Assembly (NCBI GenBank): GCA_021850375.1
Contig: JAJZLZ010000016.1
Span: 1-5,440, forward strand
Reading direction: 5' to 3'
DNA: 5,440 bases
Source: Microcaldota archaeon
Lineage (GTDB): Archaea; Micrarchaeota; Micrarchaeia; Micrarchaeales; Micrarchaeaceae
The notes under the pieces were generated by a model, which saw nothing but the letters and a program-made list of their open reading frames with translations, searched no databases and was not told the origin of the DNA. Below, piece by piece: positions 1 to 5,275 of this stretch (the stretch's first letter is position 1; every line of letters begins with the position of its first letter). The position numbers were made by a program, and so were the translations under genes.

Positions 1-1004
1 ATATTGTCAAATGTGGCTCCATTGCCAGCGGCCGCTTCGGCTGCTACAATCCCCTGCCTCATCGCCTTATGTGCAAGCATCGGCTCGCCGATGACGTCAC
101 CTATTGCGTATATATCCTGCTCTGCGGTCTTGAGCGTCTTGTCAACAGGTATAAAACCCTTAGAATCAAGCCTTATTTTCGTGTTCTCAAGGCCGAGCCC
201 CTCCGTGAACGGCTCAAGCCCGATTGCAACAACTATTATCTGCGCATCAATCTTCGTCCCGCCATCAAGCGTGACCGAGGAGCTATCATGGGATATAGGC
301 GTTGAATTTTTGAAGAGCGATATATCAAGTTCTGCCATCCTCTTTTTTATCAATTCAACGGCCTCCTTGTCAAAGCGCGAGAGCAGATCGCTTCTAGCTA
401 TTATGGAAACGCGAGATCCCATTTTGGCATAGAGCATGCCAATCTCGATTGCAACATATCCTGCGCCTATTATTGCAATACTCTTTGGTATGTAGTTTAG
501 CATTAGCGCCATCTTGTAATCAAGCACATTCCCGCCGAACTCAAACCCCTTCATTACTGCGGGCATAGAGCCTGTTGCTATTATGGCCTTCTTAAATTCG
601 AGCGTTACCCCGTCGGTTAATTGAAGCGAGTTGTTTGATATAAATGTAGCAGATCCCTTGAAGATGTCTATCCCATTTGACTTGCATAAAAATTCCACCC
701 CGTCCTCGAGCTTTTTCGATACTCCCATGCGCCAATCAAACATCGCATTTGCGTCTATTGATATGTCCTTTGCGTTTATGCCGAACTTTCCGGAGTGCAG
801 GGCCTTGTAGTAGATATCTGATATATGTATCAGCGTTTTGGATGGTATGCATGCATAGTTTAGGCAATGACCTCCAAGCTTCTCCTTTTCAACCATAGCA
901 ACGCTCATGCCAAGCTCCGCGCCTCTTATTGCTGCGATGTAGCCGCCTACACCTGCTCCTATCACCGCCAAATCAACCTGCTCAGGTATAGATCCCATTA
1001 CCAT
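1..1004 (-). CDS. lpdA: Dihydrolipoamide dehydrogenase (E3), C-terminus cut by window edge
   Basis: This is the flavoprotein disulfide reductase of the 2-oxoacid dehydrogenase complex; it reoxidises the dihydrolipoyl group of E2 and reduces a nicotinamide coenzyme in the cytoplasm. Some 334 residues are visible. They show, in order: the FAD Rossmann motif GAGVGG (16-21) with E39 closing strand beta2; the redox-active disulfide in GGHCLNYACIPSK (C47 and C52); ATGSMP (143-148); the second Rossmann motif GAGYVAIE (180-187); and the second FAD motif YAIGD (299-303) followed by LAHKA (310-314). The dimerisation domain with the catalytic His-Glu pair lies beyond position 1. The start is the ATG at 1004-1002, chosen because AGGCGAT lies 3 bases upstream, as in the other operon genes; an in-frame ATG two codons later is the alternative. 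The E2 stop lies 8 bases upstream. Strand beta2 of the coenzyme fold ends in Ala203-Arg204, not Glu, which is unusual for E3. A mercuric-reductase-like paralogue is the main alternative, but the operon position favours E3. Confidence 0.93.
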   Translation of the reverse strand, partial: MVMGSIPEQVDLAVIGAGVGGYIAAIRGAELGMSVAMVEKEKLGGHCLNYACIPSKTLIHISDIYYKALHSGKFGINAKDISIDANAMFDWRMGVSKKLEDGVEFLCKSNGIDIFKGSATFISNNSLQLTDGVTLEFKKAIIATGSMPAVMKGFEFGGNVLDYKMALMLNYIPKSIAIIGAGYVAIEIGMLYAKMGSRVSIIARSDLLSRFDKEAVELIKKRMAELDISLFKNSTPISHDSSSVTLDGGTKIDAQIIVVAIGLEPFTEGLGLENTKIRLDSKGFIPVDKTLKTAEQDIYAIGDVIGEPMLAHKAMRQGIVAAEAAAGNGATFDN

Positions 1005-1007
1005 AAT

Positions 1008-1014
1008 ATCGCCT
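1008..1014 (-). promoter_or_regulatory. Ribosome binding site of the E3 gene
   Basis: The minus strand reads AGGCGAT, one mismatch from AGGTGAT (complement of the archaeal 16S 3' end), followed by exactly three bases and the ATG at 1004. It overlaps the TAG stop of the E2 gene, which suggests coupled translation. It decides the E3 start. Confidence 0.6.
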
Positions 1015-2266
1015 ATAGCATCTCAAGGAACTGCGTGTCTTCGAGATACTTTATCAATGCGTTGCCAAACTTGACTGCCTCAAATCCATCTATGACTCTA
1101 TGGTCAAATGATATAGAGAAAGGCAAAACCTTTCCTACCTTTACCATATTGTCAACCACTACTGGCATGTCTCTTATCATATGTATGCCAAGGATTGCAA
1201 CGTCCGGATGATTTATCATGGGAACAGACAAGAAGCCTCCTTTTAGGCTTCCGATGTTTGTTATGGTAAAGGTACTGTCCTTCATCTCATCTAAGCTTAT
1301 CGTCTCGTTTTTGACCTTCTCTCCAAGCTCTTGCAGCTCTTTTGCTATGTCAATTATGCTCTTTTTGTCGGCGTTTTTTATGACTACTACCTTGAGCCCG
1401 TCGGGCGCCTGCGCTGCTATGCCAATGTTGTAGTAGTTCTTTCTTATTATCTCAAGGCTCTCATGGTCGTAGCTCGCATTGAAGTTTGGATTCTCCTTCA
1501 ATGCCTGTAGAACCGCCTTTATTATGAACGGCAAGAACGTAAGCTTGACATTTAATTCGCTCTGCGCCCTTTCCTTCTCCTTACTTACCGCACCATAGAG
1601 GCTCGTGGCGTTTATCAGATCCATGTGAACCGCGCGTGGTATGGTCCACGACGCTTCCATATTCTTTGCTATTGCCTTTCTTGTAGATGTAAGCGGTATT
1701 CGCTCAATATCCTGCTTATGCGCATCCTCGAGAACCTCGGAGAATTTCTTCACCGGGGCAGCTGGTGCAGAGCCTCTTCCGGCGCTTCGTATGTCATTCT
1801 CCACTATTCTGCCATTTGGTCCTGTTCCGTGAACTTTAGATAAATCCACAGATAAATCTCTTGCAAGCTTGCGCACGTATGGCGTTGCGAGTATCTCATG
1901 GGCATTAGGGTGTTGTTCATGCTCTAAACTCTCGTGCATTATGTTATCTTTTTGCGCCCCCATGATCTCCTGCGCCCCCGCCTTTGGCATGCTCTGCGAA
2001 GGGGATAGCTGCGTAGATGCGCCTTCTATTTCCTCCTTAGTGCCTATCAATGCAATGACATCTCCTATATGCAAATCTGAATTTTCCTTTGCCACTATTT
2101 TAACCACTCCGGATATCGGCGCGGGAAGATTTACAACCGCCTTATCCGTCTCGACCTGCACTAGAGTTTGGTCCTCAGCTACGTTGTCACTATCTTTTAC
2201 CATCCACTTTCTGACATGTCCCTCAGTTATCCCTTCGCCAATATCTACAAATTTAAGTTCATTCAT
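1013..2266 (-). CDS. pdhC: Dihydrolipoamide acyltransferase (E2) of the 2-oxoacid dehydrogenase complex
   Basis: This is the structural core of the complex. It accepts an acyl group from E1 on a swinging lipoyl arm and transfers it to CoA. The 417-residue product has the standard layout with one lipoyl domain. The lipoyl domain covers about 1-78, with the lipoylated lysine K42 in VETDKAVV. A flexible linker covers about 80-124. The peripheral-subunit-binding domain covers about 126-161 (ATPYVRKLA and GTGPNGRI). A second linker reaches about 187, and the catalytic domain covers about 188-417. The active-site motif DHRVIDG is at 388-394, with His389 and Asp393 as the expected catalytic residues; TITNIGS (334-340) and INHPDVAILG (351-360) are further family signatures. 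The length is normal for a one-lipoyl E2. The first linker is rich in Met, His and Glu rather than Ala and Pro. The ATG at 2266 lies 4 bases after the E1beta stop with GTGAT overlapping that stop. Acyl specificity cannot be read from the sequence. Confidence 0.96.
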   Translation of the reverse strand: MNELKFVDIGEGITEGHVRKWMVKDSDNVAEDQTLVQVETDKAVVNLPAPISGVVKIVAKENSDLHIGDVIALIGTKEEIEGASTQLSPSQSMPKAGAQEIMGAQKDNIMHESLEHEQHPNAHEILATPYVRKLARDLSVDLSKVHGTGPNGRIVENDIRSAGRGSAPAAPVKKFSEVLEDAHKQDIERIPLTSTRKAIAKNMEASWTIPRAVHMDLINATSLYGAVSKEKERAQSELNVKLTFLPFIIKAVLQALKENPNFNASYDHESLEIIRKNYYNIGIAAQAPDGLKVVVIKNADKKSIIDIAKELQELGEKVKNETISLDEMKDSTFTITNIGSLKGGFLSVPMINHPDVAILGIHMIRDMPVVVDNMVKVGKVLPFSISFDHRVIDGFEAVKFGNALIKYLEDTQFLEML

Positions 2267-2269
2267 AAA

Positions 2270-2276
2270 ATCACGC
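2270..2276 (-). promoter_or_regulatory. Ribosome binding site of the E2 gene
   Basis: The minus strand reads GCGTGAT, with GTGAT matching the archaeal Shine-Dalgarno complement, then three T residues and the ATG at 2266. The TGA stop of E1beta (2273-2271) is embedded in the site, so termination and re-initiation are probably coupled. Confidence 0.6.
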
Positions 2277-3236
2277 GCTCAAGACCTTGTCTATCGCCTT
2301 GGATATTTTTATCTCGTTAGGTATGTAATAGTTTTCATAGCCCGGGAATGGGTATGGAAGGCTGTGGGATCCTACCCTGACTATCGGTGCCTGCAATTCG
2401 AATATTGCGTTCTCCGCGATTCTTGCAGATATCTCAGCTCCAACTCCAAAGCTTGTCTGCGCTTCATGGACTATTACAACTCTGCCGGTCTTCTTGGCGC
2501 TTTCGATTATGGTAGCAGTATCCAGCGGGTTTATGGTTCTTATATCTACAATGTCTGCGGATAGGTGCCTTTTTGCGACTATGCTTTTAACTAGCGGCAC
2601 CATAGTTCCAAAGGTTATTATCGAGAGCTTGTCTCCCTCTTCAACTAGGCTTGCCTTTCCTATTGGGACATCATAGGAGTCGTCTGGTATCTCCTGTTTG
2701 AAGAGTCTGTATAATTTTGTCGGTTCAAGAAATATTACGGGATCTTTCATCTTAGATGCTCTAATTAGCAGCCCTTTGGCATCATATGGATTTGAAGGCT
2801 CAACAACAATTATGCCACCAACATGTGAGTAGTAGATTTCGGGGCTGTCTGAATGATGCTCTAGCGTGCGCACGCCTCCGCTCACCGGTGTTCTTATAAT
2901 CATCGGAACCGTGAATTTGGAACGTGAGCGGCTTCTATATCTTGCCGCATGGTTTATGATCTGGTCATATCCCATATACATAAAGCCCGCAAACTGTATC
3001 TCAGCTATGGGAAGCATGCCAGATATCGCCATACCGATAGATGCGCCTATAATAGCTGATTCTGCAAGAGGAGTGTCAATCACCCTATTTGCACCGAATT
3101 TGCTCTGCAAATTATCCGTAACCCTAAATACGCCTCCGTCCTTTCCTATATCCTCTCCCAGTATTACCGCATTGCTGTTATTACTCATTATTATATCAAG
3201 TGCGTTGTTTAACGCGCCAACCATATTCGTGTTCAT
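2271..3236 (-). CDS. pdhB: 2-oxoacid dehydrogenase E1 component, beta subunit
   Basis: This is the beta chain of the ThDP-dependent E1 heterotetramer, which decarboxylates the 2-oxoacid and reductively acylates the E2 lipoyl group. The 321-residue length is normal (Bacillus PdhB is about 325). Visible signatures are LGEDIGKDGGVFRVT (26-40), DTPLAES with Glu59 as the residue expected to activate the ThDP aminopyrimidine ring, AEIQFAGFMY (78-87), the active-site histidines in LEHHSDSPE (H127, H128), VEPSNPYDAKGLL (145-157), and the C-terminal domain with DIRTINPLD (231-239) and VIVHEAQ (254-260). The sequence follows Bacillus PdhB throughout. One oddity is SRSRSK at 102-107, where most relatives have SGG(Q/R): the usually conserved glycine pair is Arg-Ser. 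The gene sits 8 bases after E1alpha and 4 bases before E2. The start is the ATG at 3236, supported by AGGTAAT upstream. Confidence 0.96.
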   Translation of the reverse strand: MNTNMVGALNNALDIIMSNNSNAVILGEDIGKDGGVFRVTDNLQSKFGANRVIDTPLAESAIIGASIGMAISGMLPIAEIQFAGFMYMGYDQIINHAARYRSRSRSKFTVPMIIRTPVSGGVRTLEHHSDSPEIYYSHVGGIIVVEPSNPYDAKGLLIRASKMKDPVIFLEPTKLYRLFKQEIPDDSYDVPIGKASLVEEGDKLSIITFGTMVPLVKSIVAKRHLSADIVDIRTINPLDTATIIESAKKTGRVVIVHEAQTSFGVGAEISARIAENAIFELQAPIVRVGSHSLPYPFPGYENYYIPNEIKISKAIDKVLSA

Positions 3237-3239
3237 AAA

Positions 3240-3246
3240 ATTACCT
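3240..3246 (-). promoter_or_regulatory. Ribosome binding site of the E1beta gene
   Basis: The minus strand reads AGGTAAT, one mismatch from AGGTGAT, followed by three T residues and the ATG at 3236. The first two bases are part of the TAG stop of E1alpha. Spacing is identical to the E2 and E3 sites. Confidence 0.6.
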
Positions 3247-4321
3247 ATTGGTAGAAGTTGTTTGCAACTGCCTCATCTAGCTCCTCCTTGAGCGCAGTTG
3301 GCATATAACTGTATACATTGTCAAAGATACTGTTTGGATTTGGCTTGAATGACTCTGCCTTCTCAACAGCGCTGTCTATTGCCTTTGACTGCGCATCGCG
3401 CATCTGCGCTTCTAAATTGTCATTCCATAGCGATTTTGATATAAGATACTTCCTTACGCGCTCTATCGGGTCTTTAGCCTTCCATTTTGCGACCTCATCA
3501 TCACTTCGGTATTTAGACGGGTCATCAGAGGTCGTGTGCATGCTCATCCTATACGTCATGCACTCTATTAATGTCGGCCCGTTTTCGATATTTAAAATCG
3601 CGTCCTTTACCGCTTTATAAACTGCAATCACATCATTTCCATCTACCTGTATAACATTTATGCCTGCAGCAAAGCCCTTTTGCGCAAGAGTCTGCGCCGC
3701 GCTTTGCATGCTTCTTGGTATTGATATTGCCCACTGGTTATTCTCTATTAGGCAAATTAGCGGAAGCTTGAACACTCCGGCAAAATTTATAGACTCATAA
3801 AAGTCTCCCTCGGATGTGCCTCCGTCTCCAACGTATCCAATTACAACTTTGCCGCTTTTTGTGTACTTTTGGGCAAATGCCACGCCCGCTGCATGAGGCA
3901 TCTGCGATCCCACGGGAACGCACACAGGAAATCCTCCGACCTCCTCTGGTATTATATTACCCTCCTCAAATCCTCTCCAATAGAGGAAAAAAAGATCAAG
4001 CGGCATGCCCCTACTAAGAAATACTCCATGCTGCCTGAAATTTGGCATGAACAAATCTCCTTTTCTAAGCGCCATTGCGCTGCCAATCTGCGTTGCCTCC
4101 TCGCCTACAAGCGGCGCATACGTGACTGCCCTGCCTTGCCTTTGAAGGCTCAGCGACTTGGCGTCAAGCGCCCTTGCAAAGCTCATGTTTCTATACATGT
4201 TCACTATGTCAACATCACCCAGGTCCTTTGGGTATAAACTTGAGTCTATATTTCCATTCTCGTCCATTATTTGAATGTAATCCACATATCCGTCAAAAAC
4301 ACGCTGTCGCAATTTCAACAC
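3245..4321 (-). CDS. pdhA: 2-oxoacid dehydrogenase E1 component, alpha subunit
   Basis: This is the ThDP-binding chain of E1. The 358-residue product has the usual size and aligns by eye with Bacillus PdhA from the N-terminus on (YIQIMDENGNI, then SLSLQRQGRAVTYAP at 57-71). The ThDP/Mg motif starts at GDGGTSEGD (165-173) and ends at ENNQWAIS (193-200). Other signatures are GEEATQIGSA (73-82), NFRQHGVF (94-101), SAAQTLAQKG (207-216) and the active-site loop MHTTSDDPSKYR (261-272). That loop is one residue shorter than in Bacillus PdhA and equals the branched-chain oxoacid dehydrogenase class in length, so substrate preference is open. It is the first gene of the four-gene operon. The start is uncertain: GTG at 4321-4319 is used here, but in-frame TTG codons at 4318 and 4312 follow AGGT-type sequences and are credible alternatives; no in-frame ATG lies near the N-terminus before codon 19. 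Confidence 0.95.
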   Translation of the reverse strand: MLKLRQRVFDGYVDYIQIMDENGNIDSSLYPKDLGDVDIVNMYRNMSFARALDAKSLSLQRQGRAVTYAPLVGEEATQIGSAMALRKGDLFMPNFRQHGVFLSRGMPLDLFFLYWRGFEEGNIIPEEVGGFPVCVPVGSQMPHAAGVAFAQKYTKSGKVVIGYVGDGGTSEGDFYESINFAGVFKLPLICLIENNQWAISIPRSMQSAAQTLAQKGFAAGINVIQVDGNDVIAVYKAVKDAILNIENGPTLIECMTYRMSMHTTSDDPSKYRSDDEVAKWKAKDPIERVRKYLISKSLWNDNLEAQMRDAQSKAIDSAVEKAESFKPNPNSIFDNVYSYMPTALKEELDEAVANNFYQ

Positions 4322-4344
4322 CTAACCTATTTCTCTGCAAAATG

Positions 4345-4372
4345 TTAAATTATTATGTGATAAATTTTATTT
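4345..4372 (-). promoter_or_regulatory. Candidate TATA boxes for the dehydrogenase operon
   Basis: On the minus strand two AT-rich boxes are possible. AATAATTTAA (4354-4345) is centred about 28 bases before the GTG at 4321, which would give a nearly leaderless transcript. AAATAAAATTTA (4372-4361) would place the transcript start near 4340 and leave a leader of roughly 17-20 bases containing AGGTTAGG. The sequence does not decide between them. Confidence 0.4.
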
Positions 4373-4376
4373 GTCA

Positions 4377-4398
4377 AATTCGGCATATGTGCATAATT
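4377..4398. promoter_or_regulatory. Imperfect 22-bp dyad, possible operator
   Basis: The sequence AATT-N2-GCA-N4-TGC-N2-AATT is symmetric at 8 of 11 pairs, centred at 4387/4388. It lies between the two sets of TATA-like boxes, where a regulator of both directions could bind. In AT-rich DNA such a dyad can occur by chance, so support is weak. Confidence 0.22.
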
Positions 4399-4413
4399 GG
4401 CCGCAAAGAGAAT

Positions 4414-4428
4414 GGGAAAATATTTAAT
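4414..4428 (+). promoter_or_regulatory. BRE/TATA promoter of the OB-fold gene
   Basis: The sequence GGGAAAATATTTAAT has a purine-rich BRE-like part followed by the TATA-like TATTTAAT (4421-4428). Its centre is about 26 bases upstream of the ATG at 4451, the usual distance from an archaeal TATA box to the transcription start, so the mRNA is probably leaderless. No Shine-Dalgarno sequence precedes this ATG, which agrees. Confidence 0.6.
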
Positions 4429-4450
4429 TTGAGCATGAGAATGCTTGAAT

Positions 4451-5275
4451 ATGGCATTGGATTTCAGGCGGCCAAGCGATGTGCTTGAGGGATTGTCTGG
4501 CATGATTACGATGGATCAGGCAAATGCTATAGCATCAGGATCACTTGGGAATCCTAATATACTTCTAAAGGGCCACAACACTGAGGCGAGCGCGAGCGAG
4601 ATTGCCGCGCTTTTTGATAATGCCAAAGCCAACCCACAGACCTACTCAATGCTTCCCGAGCGCATAACCATAACTGATAAAATATATCGTATATTCAATC
4701 CAGTATCCTACCATTTGGGAAATACCAACCGGGAGCGCAGAGTTGTTATTTTGGGAAGCGAAGGCCAAACCATTGAGGTATCGCTGTTTGGAAAGCATTC
4801 GGAGATGGCGGATTTAATACCGCTTGAGCGTGGGGACAGGGTTCTCTTCAAGAACCTATCGATCTCAAGAGATAGCATGGCGCTCTCGACAAACGCATCC
4901 TCGTCTCTTAATCGCCTAGAGGTGTCTAAAATTCGGCCGATTGTTGATTTTTCATTAATTAAGAATGATGAAAAGAATATTGATATAATATTCAGGGTGA
5001 TTGAGATAGGCGCGATAAGGCACATTGAGCGCATAAATAGAAGCGGGCAGATAGCAGTCTGCGAATGCGCAGTGAGCGATGGAACCACAGTAGCGAATGC
5101 ATCTTTTTGGGGCTCCTCCGCCCTTGCGAGCGCAAGGATGCGACTAAATAGCATAATAAAGCTGGAGTTTGCAAGCGTAAAGGACGTTAAAGGCACAAAG
5201 CTCATAACAGCTAGCGACTATTCAAGGGTATTATCAAATGAGTCCTTTGGCAAGCTCATCTCTTCCCGTACTTAG
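4451..5275 (+). CDS. Tandem OB-fold, RPA-like nucleic-acid-binding protein
   Basis: The 274-residue product appears to be a single-stranded-nucleic-acid-binding protein of the archaeal RPA type, judged from pattern, not from a clear named match. Residues 1-65 have no recognised domain and look partly helical (about 20-30 and 45-60). OB fold 1 covers about 70-157: strand ITITDKIYRIF, then RRVVILGSEGQTIEVSLFG (96-114), ERGDRVLFKNLSI (126-138) and a closing strand near 153-161. OB fold 2 covers about 175-262: IDIIFRVIEIG (177-187), then CECAVSDGTTVANASFWG (204-221), the RPA-like 'DGT...W' core, and LNSIIKLEFASV (232-243). No zinc ribbon is visible: C204 and C206 are its only cysteines. It may act in DNA replication or repair; an RNA-binding role cannot be excluded. 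The ATG at 4451 is preferred over an in-frame TTG at 4445 because it fits the TATA spacing. It has no evident functional link to the divergent operon. Confidence 0.8.
   Translation: MALDFRRPSDVLEGLSGMITMDQANAIASGSLGNPNILLKGHNTEASASEIAALFDNAKANPQTYSMLPERITITDKIYRIFNPVSYHLGNTNRERRVVILGSEGQTIEVSLFGKHSEMADLIPLERGDRVLFKNLSISRDSMALSTNASSSLNRLEVSKIRPIVDFSLIKNDEKNIDIIFRVIEIGAIRHIERINRSGQIAVCECAVSDGTTVANASFWGSSALASARMRLNSIIKLEFASVKDVKGTKLITASDYSRVLSNESFGKLISSRT

Larger units (their letters stand above)
4322..4450. promoter_or_regulatory. Divergent intergenic promoter region
   Basis: This 129-base AT-rich stretch separates the dehydrogenase operon (leftward) from the OB-fold gene (rightward), so it must hold both promoters unless they lie within genes. 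It contains TATA-like boxes for each direction and an imperfect 22-base dyad near the middle, listed separately. No RNA gene or small coding region is evident. Confidence 0.7.

Noticed and set aside
4..432. 142-codon plus-strand open frame at the left edge
   Set aside because: It is antisense to the E3 coenzyme and FAD regions, with low-complexity Ser/Ile-rich translation and no start signal.
1869..2564. 231-codon plus-strand open frame opposite the E2/E1beta junction
   Set aside because: It runs antisense to two genes with intact catalytic motifs, crosses their boundary, and its translation is Ser/Cys-rich with no domain pattern: a shadow frame.
4322..4450. Possible RNA gene or riboswitch in the divergent intergenic region
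   Set aside because: No tRNA-like arms, stable GC-rich stem or conserved leader structure is visible; the region is AT-rich and explained by two promoters.
4174..4488. Plus-strand open frame spanning the intergenic region
   Set aside because: It overlaps the E1alpha 5' end, both promoters and the OB-fold start, and has no recognisable domain.
4708..5205. 165-codon minus-strand open frame inside the OB-fold gene
   Set aside because: The plus-strand frame shows OB-fold patterns and has a fitting promoter; the antisense frame has neither.
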